Assembly (NCBI RefSeq): GCF_011745665.1
Contig: NZ_CP050253.1
Span: forward strand, 1,215,418 to 1,279,417
Origin: Zophobihabitans entericus
GTDB lineage: Bacteria > Pseudomonadota > Gammaproteobacteria > Enterobacterales > Orbaceae
Direction of reading: 5' to 3'
DNA: 64,000 bases
A program made the translations under genes and the position numbers. The notes below the pieces were generated by a model. It was not told where the DNA came from. It searched no databases and saw nothing but the letters and a program-made list of their open reading frames with translations. Shown in pieces: positions 30,557 to 40,139 of this stretch; the first letter of the stretch is position 1, and each line of letters opens with the position of its first letter.

Positions 30557-30584
30557 AAATAGCCATATTAATGGCTATTTTAGA
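30557..30584. terminator. Terminator between tautomerase and ribA
   Basis: aaatagccat pairs with atggctattt across an ATTA loop; Ts follow on the plus side and A/T-rich bases on the minus side. It serves two convergent genes. Confidence 0.8.
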
Positions 30585-30590
30585 TTTTGG

Positions 30591-31196
30591 TTATTTACCC
30601 GTTGGATGTAAGTGGAGTAAATGCCCCATTTTCAACACTTTAGTTTCCAGATAATGCTCATTAGATGGGTTTTCACCAACTTCCAGTGGAATACGTTCTG
30701 TTATCTTAATACCAGCTTCGGTTAATACTCTGATTTTTTCCGGGTTATTGGTTAATAAACGAATTTGTTTCACGTTCAATAACTCCAGCATATCTGCACA
30801 TATTGTAAAATCACGCTCATCAGCAGCAAAACCTAATTGATGGTTCGCTTCAACGGTATCTAGTCCTGTGTCTTGCAGTGCATAGGCCCGAATTTTATTT
30901 AATAAGCCAATATTTCGACCTTCCTGACGATGATAAAGTAAAATGCCTTGTCCGTTTTTGGCAATTTGCTCCAGTGATGCTTTTAACTGAAAACCACAAT
31001 CGCAGCGTAAACTAAAAAGTGCATCGCCGGTTAAACATTCTGAATGTACGCGGGTAAGAATGGGTTTGTCTTCTGATATATCACCAAACACTAAAGCGAC
31101 ATGATCTTTTCCTGTTGCCAGCTCCTGAAACCCTACCATTAAAAATTCACCCCAAGGTGTTGGCAATTTGGCCTGTGCAACTCGCTTTAACTTCAT
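30591..31196 (-). CDS. ribA: GTP cyclohydrolase II
   Basis: 201 residues (E. coli 196). Zinc ligands Cys54, Cys65 and Cys67 lie in [16 protein letters not shown], at the E. coli positions. [18 protein letters not shown] and LLTNNP are catalytic and GTP-binding motifs. It opens GTP to start riboflavin synthesis. It stands alone with no RibB domain fused, and is divergent from pgpB. Confidence 0.97.
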   Translation of the reverse strand: MKLKRVAQAKLPTPWGEFLMVGFQELATGKDHVALVFGDISEDKPILTRVHSECLTGDALFSLRCDCGFQLKASLEQIAKNGQGILLYHRQEGRNIGLLNKIRAYALQDTGLDTVEANHQLGFAADERDFTICADMLELLNVKQIRLLTNNPEKIRVLTEAGIKITERIPLEVGENPSNEHYLETKVLKMGHLLHLHPTGK

Positions 31197-31292
31197 GTTT
31201 TCCTCTCTGAACTAAAAATACTTCCATTTGTCTATTATATGATAAAATGATCAAACGCAAAATTTATCGCATTGACTTAGGATAGAATAATA

Positions 31293-32006
31293 GTGACAGT
31301 TATAAAAAAAACAATAATAGTTTTAGCTATTTTTTTAGTTACGCCGATTGTGGCACTTTGCTTAAATTGGGATTGGGATCCAAATTCATTAAATAATTTT
31401 TCTGAATATCTGTTTTGGATCACTGAAAGTGCAGGTGCGCCTTGGGGTACTCTGACTTGTGTATTTTTCTTTGTACTTTTTTGTGTACTGTTAAAATTAA
31501 AAATTAAAAAACAGATATTTCAGGTTTGGGTATTACTCGTTGCAGCTGTTTTAGTTGGACAGGGTGTCAAGTCTGCTATTAAAAATTATGCCGGAGAGTC
31601 GCGTCCTTTTGTACTTTGGATGGAAAAAGAACATGAAGTAGATGATGATTATTTTTATTCACTACCAAGAGTTGAGCGCGAAGAGTTAATTGAAGAACAT
31701 ATTGCTCATTTAAATGAAATTCCGGACTGGCTGGTTGAGCACTGGCAAAATGAAACAGGTTATTCATTTCCGTCAGGGCATACCATGTTTGCGACAACAT
31801 GGGCATTTTTAGCTTTAGTATTGCTGGGCTTCCGCCGGCATCATATTTCAGTTTCTATCATTATTGCCTGGGCAATAGTGATTGAAATTAGTCGTCTGGC
31901 ACTTGGAATGCACCATCCCATAGATTTAATTTTAGGTGCTATCTTATCCTGGTTAATTGCTATAGCATGTTATTTTTGTGCTAAGAAGTGGCATATAGTA
32001 GAATAG
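31293..32006 (+). CDS. pgpB: Phosphatidylglycerophosphatase B / PAP2 lipid phosphatase
   Basis: 237 residues from GTG 31293 (E. coli PgpB 254). It is a membrane protein with the PAP2 signature KNYAGESRPF, PSGHTMF and SRLALGMHHPIDL. It dephosphorylates phosphatidylglycerophosphate and undecaprenyl pyrophosphate on the periplasmic side. It precedes lapA by 32 bases, the conserved enterobacterial order pgpB-lapA-lapB. Confidence 0.93.
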   Translation: MTVIKKTIIVLAIFLVTPIVALCLNWDWDPNSLNNFSEYLFWITESAGAPWGTLTCVFFFVLFCVLLKLKIKKQIFQVWVLLVAAVLVGQGVKSAIKNYAGESRPFVLWMEKEHEVDDDYFYSLPRVEREELIEEHIAHLNEIPDWLVEHWQNETGYSFPSGHTMFATTWAFLALVLLGFRRHHISVSIIIAWAIVIEISRLALGMHHPIDLILGAILSWLIAIACYFCAKKWHIVE

Positions 32007-32038
32007 CGTAAATCGATTTATCACAAGGAACGAATATA

Positions 32039-32362
32039 ATGAAATTCGTCATATTATTCTTATTTATCATCGTACTTTTTGCAGCGGCAATCACCCTTGG
32101 TGCCAATAATGATCAGACAGTAACATTTAACTATTTAATTGCTCAGTCTGAGTTTAGATTATCTACATTACTGGCGATTGTACTTGGTACCGGTTTTGTA
32201 CTTGGCTGGTTGATCACTGCAGTATTTTATTTGCGAGTCCGCATCAAATTAACTGCCGTGCAACGTAGATTGAAAAAGATCCAAAAACAGTATGATGATG
32301 AAGTGGCAAGCCACCGTAAAACACAATTAACTTCATCTGTCCCGACTTTACCTCAACAGTAG
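32039..32362 (+). CDS. lapA: Lipopolysaccharide assembly protein A
   Basis: 107 residues (E. coli LapA/YciS 102). Two membrane helices (about 3-20 and 43-67) and a basic, coiled C-terminal tail (IKLTAVQRRLKKIQKQYDDE). With LapB it tunes LpxC proteolysis by FtsH and so lipopolysaccharide synthesis. It ends 8 bases before lapB. Confidence 0.93.
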   Translation: MKFVILFLFIIVLFAAAITLGANNDQTVTFNYLIAQSEFRLSTLLAIVLGTGFVLGWLITAVFYLRVRIKLTAVQRRLKKIQKQYDDEVASHRKTQLTSSVPTLPQQ

Positions 32363-32370
32363 ATTGAATT

Positions 32371-33543
32371 ATGTTTGAACTGTTATTTCTGTTACTTCCT
32401 ATTGCTGCCGGTTATGGTTGGTATATGGGTAGCAGAAATGCAAGCCAGCGCTATAAGGATGAGTCCAATCGACTATCACGCGAATATGTCGATGGAGTCA
32501 ACTTTTTACTTTCTAATCAGAAAGATAAAGCCGTCGATCTCTTTTTAGATATGCTCAAAGATGATTCCGGTACGCTGGAAGCTCATCTGACTTTAGGTAA
32601 CTTATTCCGTTCTCGGGGTGAGGTTGATAGAGCTATTCGTATTCATCAGGCTTTGATGGAAAGCGCTTCACTTACTTTTGAACAACGTCTTTTAGCTATT
32701 CAGCAGCTAGGCCGTGATTATATGGCGGCTGGCTTTTATGATCGTGCTGAAGAGATGTTTACTCAGCTCGTAGATGAAGAAGAGTTTCAACAAGGTGCAC
32801 TGCAACAACTTATTATTATCTATCAGGCAACCAGTGAATGGAATAAAGCGATAGTTGCAGCGTCCAGATTAGTTAAATTAGGAAAACCTGAATATAATCA
32901 GCAGATTGCTCAGTTCTATTGTGAATTAGCGGCACTCACGATCGCAGTAGAGGATTACTCTAAGTCTTTGATTTATTTGCAAAAATCAATATTGGCTGAT
33001 AAAAACTGCGCCAGAACATCTTTGATGTTTGGTCGCGTATGGATGGCAGAGAAACGCTACGATAAAGCTATTTATCATCTCACACAGATTTTAGATCAAG
33101 ATAAAGAATATGTTGGTGAGGGGTTAGAATTTTTAAAAGAGTGTTATGAACAGCTAGGACAGATGGAAGAGTTTAAACACTTTTTGAAGCGCTGCGTTGA
33201 TGCTGATTCTGGGAATGTCGCTGAGCTAATGTTGGCTGATATTATTGAACAGCAAAATGGCCGTGATGCTGCACAATATTATATTTATCGAGAGTTAATT
33301 AAACATCCTAACTTGCGCGGTTTCTATCGTCTGATGGATTATCATTTAGCAGATGCGGAGGAAGGGCGTGCTCGTGAAAGTTTATTATTACTTCGTAATA
33401 TGGTTGGTGAGCAAATTAAGGCGATTCCTAATTACCGTTGCCAGCGCTGTGGGTTTACCGTGAACTCAATTTATTGGTTATGTCCTGCGTGTCGTTCGTG
33501 GGAAACAATTAAACCAATTCGTGATTTTGAACAACCATCCTGA
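32371..33543 (+). CDS. lapB: Lipopolysaccharide assembly protein B
   Basis: 390 residues (E. coli LapB/YciM 389). An N-terminal membrane anchor is followed by TPR repeats from about residue 35 to 320. A C-terminal rubredoxin-like zinc domain has cysteine pairs in CQRCGF and CPACRSW. It presents LpxC to FtsH at the inner membrane. Its genes also border the surface-glycan functions found further along the window. Confidence 0.96.
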   Translation: MFELLFLLLPIAAGYGWYMGSRNASQRYKDESNRLSREYVDGVNFLLSNQKDKAVDLFLDMLKDDSGTLEAHLTLGNLFRSRGEVDRAIRIHQALMESASLTFEQRLLAIQQLGRDYMAAGFYDRAEEMFTQLVDEEEFQQGALQQLIIIYQATSEWNKAIVAASRLVKLGKPEYNQQIAQFYCELAALTIAVEDYSKSLIYLQKSILADKNCARTSLMFGRVWMAEKRYDKAIYHLTQILDQDKEYVGEGLEFLKECYEQLGQMEEFKHFLKRCVDADSGNVAELMLADIIEQQNGRDAAQYYIYRELIKHPNLRGFYRLMDYHLADAEEGRARESLLLLRNMVGEQIKAIPNYRCQRCGFTVNSIYWLCPACRSWETIKPIRDFEQPS

Positions 33544-33568
33544 TTAAATTAAGTTAAAGAGATTATTT

Positions 33569-34345
33569 ATGTTTTTGGTAGATTCACATTGCCATTTAGA
33601 CGGGCTTGATTATAGCCAAACTAATATTAGCCAAATTATTGATGAAGCAAAGCAACAAGAAGTTAATTTTTGTTTGTCAGTAGCAACTACTTTATCAGGC
33701 TATCAGCATTTAAAGGCCTGGTTAGCGCCTTATCAAAATATCGCCTTATCCTGTGGTGTTCATCCCTTAAACCTGGATGATGAACCTTTTAATTTAGCTT
33801 TGTTTAAACAACTGGCAGCAGAATCTGTGGTGGTTGGTCTTGGTGAAACTGGTCTGGATTATTATTATCAGAAAGATAATATGGCGACACAACAAGAAGT
33901 TTTCAGAGAACATATCCGCCTTGGTCGTGAACTGAATAAACCAGTTATTATTCATACGCGAGAAGCCAAAGATGATACGCTGGCTATTATTAAAGAAGAG
34001 AATATTAGCTCAGGTGTTTTGCACTGTTTTACTGAAGATTTAGATATGGCTAAAAAATTGCTGGATCTTGGTTTGTATATCTCTTTTTCGGGTATTGTGA
34101 CGTTCCGTAATGCTGAACGCCTAAGAGAAGTTGCTCGTTATGTGCCTTTAGATCGTATGTTGATTGAAACAGATTCTCCTTATTTAGCTCCGGTTCCTTA
34201 TCGCGGCAAAGAAAACCACCCTGCATATGTCAGAGCGGTAGCAGAATATTTAGCTGTATTGAAAAACGTATCAGTAGTTGAGCTGGCATCGCAGACAACC
34301 GATAATTTTAGCCAATTGTTTAATGTTAAATTCGATAATCGGTAG
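33569..34345 (+). CDS. ycfH: TatD-family metal-dependent hydrolase (YcfH-like)
   Basis: 258 residues with the amidohydrolase-fold signature: DSHCHLDGLD, GLGETGLDYYY, PVIIHTREA, LHCFTED and ETDSPYLAPVPYRGKENHP. Members are 3'-5' exo-DNases or D-aminoacyl-tRNA-related hydrolases; YcfH is the closest E. coli relative by length and position near hinT. The physiological role is not settled. Confidence 0.93.
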   Translation: MFLVDSHCHLDGLDYSQTNISQIIDEAKQQEVNFCLSVATTLSGYQHLKAWLAPYQNIALSCGVHPLNLDDEPFNLALFKQLAAESVVVGLGETGLDYYYQKDNMATQQEVFREHIRLGRELNKPVIIHTREAKDDTLAIIKEENISSGVLHCFTEDLDMAKKLLDLGLYISFSGIVTFRNAERLREVARYVPLDRMLIETDSPYLAPVPYRGKENHPAYVRAVAEYLAVLKNVSVVELASQTTDNFSQLFNVKFDNR

Positions 34346-34422
34346 TTAAATGATTTATAGTCAGGTTATTTATAGTAGTATATAACACATTACCTAAATC
34401 CAACTTGTTAAGGAATTATCCC

Positions 34423-34770
34423 ATGGCAGAAGAAACAATTTTTAGTAAAATTATTCGACGTGAAATTCCAGCTGATATTGTGTTTCAGGATGATCGTGTA
34501 ACTGCATTTAGAGATATCGCTCCTCAGGCACCTACGCATATTTTAATTATTCCTAATAAATTAATCCCAACTGTCAATGATGTGACTGAAGCCGATGAAG
34601 CTACATTGGGTCATATGATCACAGTAGCGGCTAAAATCGCTAAGCAGGAAGGGATTGATGAAAGTGGTTACCGCTTAATTATGAATTGTAATAAAGATGC
34701 CGGACAAGTCGTGTTTCATATCCATATGCATTTAGTCGGTGGTCGTAACTTAGGCCGATTAGTTGAGTAG
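34423..34770 (+). CDS. hinT: HIT-family purine nucleoside phosphoramidase
   Basis: 115 residues from ATG 34423, preceded by AGGA with an 8-base gap; an upstream TTG start is not needed. [19 protein letters not shown] is the typical start and [10 protein letters not shown] carries the His triad. It hydrolyses adenosine 5'-phosphoramidates and lysyl-AMP. It is followed by lpoB and nagZ, as in enterobacteria. Confidence 0.95.
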   Translation: MAEETIFSKIIRREIPADIVFQDDRVTAFRDIAPQAPTHILIIPNKLIPTVNDVTEADEATLGHMITVAAKIAKQEGIDESGYRLIMNCNKDAGQVVFHIHMHLVGGRNLGRLVE

Positions 34771-34792
34771 TTTTACCCCAATAAGTGTAGAG

Positions 34793-35374
34793 ATGATGAA
34801 AAAGCGATTCGGTTATGTTTTAGTGATTGGTTTGATGTTGCTGTTGACCGGGTGTCACTTGACTCAGTCAACAGCACCGATCAAATCTGTTGAAGAAGTA
34901 AAACAACCTGAAACAGGCATTGAGCAGCCACCTAAAATAGTCACCACTGACTGGAAAACTATTCTGGCACCACTGGTTGCTGAACTCATCCAAACCACTC
35001 AGCCTGATGCCAATAATCTACTCCTTGTTAGTGATATTAAAAATAATACCGGGGATTATCTTGCCGGTAATAACGTCAGTGATGCTTTAGCTTCTTTACT
35101 TAGAGAGCAAGATCTCTATGTCGTTCTGGATAAATCTTTTGTTAATGCTGGTAAACAGGCATTAGGTATCTCTTCTGATGATGTCTTAGTTTCAAGAACA
35201 AAAGTTGTTGGACTGGCAAGATACGTTAATGCTAATTATGTTTTATTCACTACGATTAATTCACTACCTAAGTCACCTGACATCCAGGCTAATGTCGCTT
35301 TAGAGCTTATTTCTGCCCAGACAGGCGAAATCATCTGGGACTTTTCTTCCGATGAACTCTCCAATAATAATTGA
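34793..35374 (+). CDS. lpoB: LpoB-type penicillin-binding protein activator lipoprotein
   Basis: 193 residues from ATG 34793 (or 34796; two adjacent ATGs). The signal peptide ends in the lipobox LLLTGC. A Pro/Gln-rich linker is followed by a globular TolB-N-like domain (LLLVSDIKNNTGDYLAGNNVSDALASLL in two parts). LpoB reaches from the outer membrane to stimulate PBP1B. It lies between hinT and nagZ, the E. coli order without ycfL and thiK. The Shine-Dalgarno sequence is weak. Confidence 0.88.
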   Translation: MMKKRFGYVLVIGLMLLLTGCHLTQSTAPIKSVEEVKQPETGIEQPPKIVTTDWKTILAPLVAELIQTTQPDANNLLLVSDIKNNTGDYLAGNNVSDALASLLREQDLYVVLDKSFVNAGKQALGISSDDVLVSRTKVVGLARYVNANYVLFTTINSLPKSPDIQANVALELISAQTGEIIWDFSSDELSNNN

Positions 35375-35402
35375 TAGATAACATAAATAAGGTAATATGC
35401 AG

Positions 35403-36419
35403 ATGGGACCAGTAATGTTAGATGTAAAAGGATATGAAATTGACGCAGAAGAGCGTGAGATTCTGCAACATCCTTTAGTTGGCGGTGTCATCTTTTTCGC
35501 GCGTAATTTTCACGACGTTGAACAACTTTCTGCCTTAGTTCAGTCTATTCGTAAAACATCTAAACAACGTTTACTGCTTGCTGTTGATCATGAAGGTGGT
35601 CGAGTTCAGCGTTTTCGCACCGGTTTTACTCCTATTCCAACTGCTCGTTCATTTGCAGCGATTAACACTTTAGATGAAGCAAAAAGTTTAGCTCAGGACG
35701 CAGGATGGTTGATTGCTTCTGAACTGACGGCACTGGATATTGATATTAGTTTTACACCGGTTTTAGACTTAGGTTATCAGTGTCTGGCAATTGGTGATCG
35801 TTCATTTCATGAAGATATAAAAGTCGCTTTACCTGTAGTCACAGCTATGATTGATGGTTTGCATTCGGCAGGAATGAAAGTGACAGGTAAACACTTTCCG
35901 GGGCATGGTGCAGTGACTACTGACTCTCATAAAGAAACACCTTTTGATCGTCGTGACAAAAAAGATATTGAGAAAGATATGCAAATCTTTGCCGATCTTA
36001 TTGCCGGGCATAAATTAGATGCGATTATGCCGGCTCATGTGATTTATCCTGTATTTGATGACAAACCTGCCAGTGGTTCCTCTTTTTGGCTAAAAACAGT
36101 ATTAAAGAACAGGTTAAATTTTAATGGTGTCGTTTTTTCTGATGACCTTTCAATGGAAGGAGCCGCCATTATGGGGGGATATGGAGCACGTGCTCAGGCC
36201 TCACTAGATGCTGGTTGTGATGTTCTTTTGGTTTGTAATAACCGCGAAGGCGCGGTTGAAGTTTTGGACAATTTAACACCAATTGAGACAAATAAACCAG
36301 AACTACTGTTTCATCACAACAGAATCAACTATAATGCGTTACTGCAAAGCGATGAATGGAAACATCGCCATGAAAGAATGTTACGTCTAAATGAGCGTTG
36401 GCTTGCTTACAAACAGTGA
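35403..36419 (+). CDS. nagZ: Beta-N-acetylhexosaminidase NagZ
   Basis: 338 residues from ATG 35403, chosen because AGG sits 10 bases upstream and E. coli NagZ also begins [11 protein letters not shown] 35397 is a close alternative. GH3 motifs include [17 protein letters not shown] with the acid/base His, and [10 protein letters not shown] with the nucleophile Asp. It removes GlcNAc from anhydro-muropeptides in cytosolic cell-wall recycling. Confidence 0.96.
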   Translation: MGPVMLDVKGYEIDAEEREILQHPLVGGVIFFARNFHDVEQLSALVQSIRKTSKQRLLLAVDHEGGRVQRFRTGFTPIPTARSFAAINTLDEAKSLAQDAGWLIASELTALDIDISFTPVLDLGYQCLAIGDRSFHEDIKVALPVVTAMIDGLHSAGMKVTGKHFPGHGAVTTDSHKETPFDRRDKKDIEKDMQIFADLIAGHKLDAIMPAHVIYPVFDDKPASGSSFWLKTVLKNRLNFNGVVFSDDLSMEGAAIMGGYGARAQASLDAGCDVLLVCNNREGAVEVLDNLTPIETNKPELLFHHNRINYNALLQSDEWKHRHERMLRLNERWLAYKQ

Positions 36420-36435
36420 TAGGGAATAAAAAAAC

Positions 36436-37707
36436 ATGACACAAACGGACTCTCACTTTTCTCCAGTTGCCATTATTGAAATAGATAAACAAGATTCTAT
36501 ACTTGCGATCAACCCAGCTGCAATCCAGCTATTAAATCTTTCTGACAAATTACCCGCTAAATTTAACTATCGGCAGTATTTTGGTCTGTCTGCAAATATT
36601 GCTCTGGAAGATTTAGAAAGCACAACAATTGTTATTCATCGTCAGAATTATTTTCTACAAGTCTTTGTCGAAACGGAAAGAACCATTTTCGTCGTTCAAC
36701 CAATCAATTATCTTAAATCTCGTCTGGCAATTAGCCGTGTACCTATTGAAAATAGTTTTGATTGCTTTGCCTCTAAAAGTAAGGCAATGCAAAATCTGAT
36801 TGCTCAGGCGAAAGCATTTTCCAGACAAAAAGAGCCTCTTTTAATCTCTGGTGAAACCGGAACGGGTAAAGATGTTTTAGCTCAAGCATGTCATAACTAT
36901 AGTTTTCGTGGTGATAAAATTTTCTTAGCCATTAATTGTGCAGCATTACCTGATGAAGTGGTTGAAAGTGAACTTTATGGCCATGCTCAGGGCGCGTATC
37001 CTGGCGTGACAGAAGGGAAGAAAGGTTTTTTTGAACAGGCTAATGGTGGCTCAGTACTTCTTGATGGTATTGATGAAATGTCATCAAGAATGCAGACTAA
37101 ATTACTTCGATTTATTAATGACGGGACATTCCGTCGAGTTGGTGACGATAACGAAGTAAAAGTCGATGTCAGAGTTATCTGTGCGACTAAAGCTGATTTA
37201 TCTTCTCTGGTTAAACAAGGTCTGTTCCGTGAAGACCTCTATTATCGTTTAAATGTTTTACCTCTGCATATTCCAGCACTACGTGAGCGTCAGGATGATA
37301 TTATGCCACTGACACAATTCTTTGTGGCTGAGTTTGCTAATAAACAAGGGATTGTAGCACCAAAAATAGGTGAGGATGTTGCTACTTTACTCTTAAAATA
37401 TCCATGGCCGGGTAATGTTCGTCAGCTTAAAAATGTACTCTATTCAACCCTGGCTCAGTTGAATAAAAAGGAACTGACTGCAAAAGATATTCATTTACCG
37501 GAGCTAATGAATTCCGGGCAGAATTTATTTGAACTAGCCAACACTCTGTCTGATCAGGGCCTTGATGAGATGGTGAAACAATTTGAAAAAACTATTCTGG
37601 CTAAACTGTATTTAGAGTTTCCAAGTACACGTAAGTTATCTAAGCGTTTAGGTATTTCCCATACTGCGGTGGCAAATAAGCTGCGGGATTATGGAATTAG
37701 TAAATAA
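36436..37707 (+). CDS. tyrR: TyrR-type transcriptional regulator lacking the ACT domain
   Basis: 423 residues versus 513 in E. coli. The N-terminal ACT domain is absent, and the protein starts at the PAS region (VAIIEIDKQDSILAINPAA). The AAA+ domain has Walker A SGETGTGKD and the TyrR-like GHAQGAYPGVTEGKKGFF in place of the sigma-54 GAFTGA loop. The C-terminal helix-turn-helix is STRKLSKRLGISHTAVANKL, nearly that of E. coli TyrR. It controls aromatic amino acid genes with sigma-70. The short form resembles Haemophilus TyrR. Confidence 0.92.
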   Translation: MTQTDSHFSPVAIIEIDKQDSILAINPAAIQLLNLSDKLPAKFNYRQYFGLSANIALEDLESTTIVIHRQNYFLQVFVETERTIFVVQPINYLKSRLAISRVPIENSFDCFASKSKAMQNLIAQAKAFSRQKEPLLISGETGTGKDVLAQACHNYSFRGDKIFLAINCAALPDEVVESELYGHAQGAYPGVTEGKKGFFEQANGGSVLLDGIDEMSSRMQTKLLRFINDGTFRRVGDDNEVKVDVRVICATKADLSSLVKQGLFREDLYYRLNVLPLHIPALRERQDDIMPLTQFFVAEFANKQGIVAPKIGEDVATLLLKYPWPGNVRQLKNVLYSTLAQLNKKELTAKDIHLPELMNSGQNLFELANTLSDQGLDEMVKQFEKTILAKLYLEFPSTRKLSKRLGISHTAVANKLRDYGISK

Positions 37708-37732
37708 TATTAATTAACAACAGGAGAGGATT

Positions 37733-38632
37733 TTGAATATTCTATTTTTTTCTAATGATGGCAAGCTTGGTGATGCTGTCCTCCATACATCATTAGTTAA
37801 AGGTATTAAAGATTCTTATCCTGACGCAAATATTTACTGTACTACTGCCGGCTCAACGACTGAGTTTTGGCAAAGAGATCCTAGAATTACTGAAAGCTGG
37901 TATTTATGGAAATTATCTTTCTGGCAGATCATTAAACTGGGTCTGGCTATTCGTAAAAAGAAAATTGATTATATTATCTCCTGGAATCCTATCAAGGCGG
38001 AAAAGCTAAAATTATTATGCTGGTTGATTAATCCCAAACATGGCGTGAAGGTTTTTGTTGTTAAACCTCACGAACATGCATCAATTAAAGAGCAACGAGT
38101 TCTTGAGATGCTGGGATGTAAAGAGACTAAAGTTCGTTACAACATTACACCAACAAAGGTCGAGTATACCTGGAATGAAAATAGTATCTATCTGAATATT
38201 TTTGCTAGTATTGAAAGCAGAACAATACAGCATTCTGATGCAGTGAAATTGCTTGATCTATTGGCTGAGAAATTTCCGACAAGAACAGTTTATTTAACTT
38301 ATGTTGAGCAAAATAAAAATAGAGTTGATGCACTTATTGAACAAACCAAAAACAAACATGTCATAGGTGTTGATTGTTCTAATAATCTGGAGAAACTCTT
38401 ATCACTATGTGAACATACGTCACTTGTTATTTCCCCTGATACCGCAATTGTACATATTGCGTCTGCTTTTAATAAAACAATTATTGCACTATTTGAGAAA
38501 GATAATATGCTGCTACAGACTAACTGGGCGCCAATTAGTGATCGTTATACCATTATTAATTTCTTTAAAGAACACAATCGAGAAGAGGTTATGGTTCTTG
38601 TCATTGATACAATAGTAAATAATAATTTTTAG
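37733..38632 (+). CDS. GT9-family glycosyltransferase (heptosyltransferase-like), A
   Basis: 299 residues from TTG 37733 with a strong AGGAGAGG ahead. The GT9 N-terminal motif FFSNDGKLGDAVLHTSLVKG and nucleotide-sugar motif SLVISPDTAIVHIASAF are present. The family adds heptose or related sugars to the lipopolysaccharide inner core from ADP-sugars. It lies 25 bases after tyrR and is convergent, with a few bases of overlap, with the next GT9 gene. Acceptor and sugar are unknown. Confidence 0.83.
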   Translation: MNILFFSNDGKLGDAVLHTSLVKGIKDSYPDANIYCTTAGSTTEFWQRDPRITESWYLWKLSFWQIIKLGLAIRKKKIDYIISWNPIKAEKLKLLCWLINPKHGVKVFVVKPHEHASIKEQRVLEMLGCKETKVRYNITPTKVEYTWNENSIYLNIFASIESRTIQHSDAVKLLDLLAEKFPTRTVYLTYVEQNKNRVDALIEQTKNKHVIGVDCSNNLEKLLSLCEHTSLVISPDTAIVHIASAFNKTIIALFEKDNMLLQTNWAPISDRYTIINFFKEHNREEVMVLVIDTIVNNNF

Positions 38633-39756
38633 TTTTTTTCGTTTCTGATTAAATCTAATTGTTCCTGAATGTGTTGAATTAAAATATCCGGCAAAATATC
38701 AGATACTTGATTTTTGTTTGCAAACAGCTGGACTGCATTTGGGTAATTTGGTGACCAGACATAGTTATTAATAAAGTTACGATCAATCATTCTATTATTA
38801 TAAGTACAAATCATTCTTCTATTAAATGTATTTGCCAGATGCACGATGGATGTATCTGGTGTAATAACTAAATCTGCAGATTTTACGAGAGCGGCCGCTA
38901 CAAAGAATGAGCGGTGTGGATTAATGATGATGTTTTCGTAAGTTTTTAACTGACTAATTCTTTGATGTTCACCAATAATAATGGTCAACACCTGATCTCT
39001 GCTATTCAAAAACTGAGTCATTTTATCAATTTGTGTAAGAGAAAAATCTCTCATTTTATTGGTAGAAAAAGGATTAAATATGACTATAGTTGAGTATTTT
39101 TGCAAATATTGTTGTAAAAAACCGTTAGCTATAGCCATATCATCTTCAGGAAGTGGAACATCATAACTGATTTCTTGTGCTGGAATTTGTAAGTAATCTA
39201 AGAGATATGTTAATCGTTTTGTGATATGGGATTTATATTCTTTGTACTCAATAGAGTGGTCGAAAATATTATATTGTTTCTGGTTAAATCCAATAGTATG
39301 TTTAGCGTTAATCGCTTTAATAATTTTAAAACGTATATAGCTGGATAAATCTTTGTCATAGAGATCAATAAGAAGATCAAAGTCAGTTGTTGTTTTTAGT
39401 TTTTGATAGTCTTCAGCTGAAAATGATTTATCAACAAGGATAACCTTATCGATATTCGAGTTATTCTCAAAGTAAAATGCAATTCGTTTTTCCGCAAGAA
39501 TAGTAATTTTATAATTTTGTTCTTTGAGAATTTTAATTAATCCTGAAAGCACAATAGCATCACCAATTCCTTTTCCATACATTAATATAGCGATGTCTGT
39601 GATATTATTTAAATCAATATCTGTTTTAATTCGTTTTTCATTACAAAGGAAAAATATTTTGATGTTATTTTTTAATTCTTTGGTTTTGATATTACGTTGT
39701 CTGTTCAGATGTTTACAGTATTGAAATATGTTTGAGAGGTATTGAGCCCATTGCAT
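38629..39756 (-). CDS. GT9-family glycosyltransferase, B
   Basis: 375 residues. After a basic N-terminal extension of about 50 residues comes the GT9 start AILMYGKGIGDAIVLSGLIKIL, then VITPDTSIVHLANTF in the donor domain. The C-terminal segment YVWSPNYPNAVQLF is shared with the GT9 at 40140, suggesting the two arose by duplication. It runs opposite to all neighbours in the island. Probable lipooligosaccharide core enzyme; specificity unassigned. Confidence 0.82.
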   Translation of the reverse strand: MQWAQYLSNIFQYCKHLNRQRNIKTKELKNNIKIFFLCNEKRIKTDIDLNNITDIAILMYGKGIGDAIVLSGLIKILKEQNYKITILAEKRIAFYFENNSNIDKVILVDKSFSAEDYQKLKTTTDFDLLIDLYDKDLSSYIRFKIIKAINAKHTIGFNQKQYNIFDHSIEYKEYKSHITKRLTYLLDYLQIPAQEISYDVPLPEDDMAIANGFLQQYLQKYSTIVIFNPFSTNKMRDFSLTQIDKMTQFLNSRDQVLTIIIGEHQRISQLKTYENIIINPHRSFFVAAALVKSADLVITPDTSIVHLANTFNRRMICTYNNRMIDRNFINNYVWSPNYPNAVQLFANKNQVSDILPDILIQHIQEQLDLIRNEKN

Positions 39757-39788
39757 GCATAAATTCTCACTGTTTAATTATTTAAAAT

Positions 39789-39825
39789 AAAAGGAGGGAC
39801 TTGTTATTGCCTCCTTTTGATAGTT
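39789..39825 (-). terminator. Terminator-like hairpin in leader of GT9 B
   Basis: aaaaggagg (39789-39797) pairs with cctcctttt (39810-39818). On the minus strand a ttttatttt run follows. It sits about 33 bases upstream of the GT9 B start codon, so it could attenuate that gene. The rest of the 383-base gap (39757-40139) is AT-rich, with no gene seen. Confidence 0.5.
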
Positions 39826-40139
39826 TTTATAAAAGACTCACTTTTAATTTCATTTTAGATGATTATTAAATAGGCTCTAATATTTAAATAAGAAATATAG
39901 TTTATTACTTTTAATCAAAGTTGTAAGAGTATAAGTTTTCCCTTAATTATTTACAAGATTTGTTAGATCTTTACTTCTATTTTACTTTATATGTTTGAGG
40001 AAATTAATTAGAATGCTTCTACTCATATTGTGCTATTGAATAAAATATACCATTATTAGTAAAATAGAGATTTTATTAATATTACAGCCTAACTTAACGG
40101 AATTTTAAAGAGAATTACATTTCGAGAAAAGGATATCAG

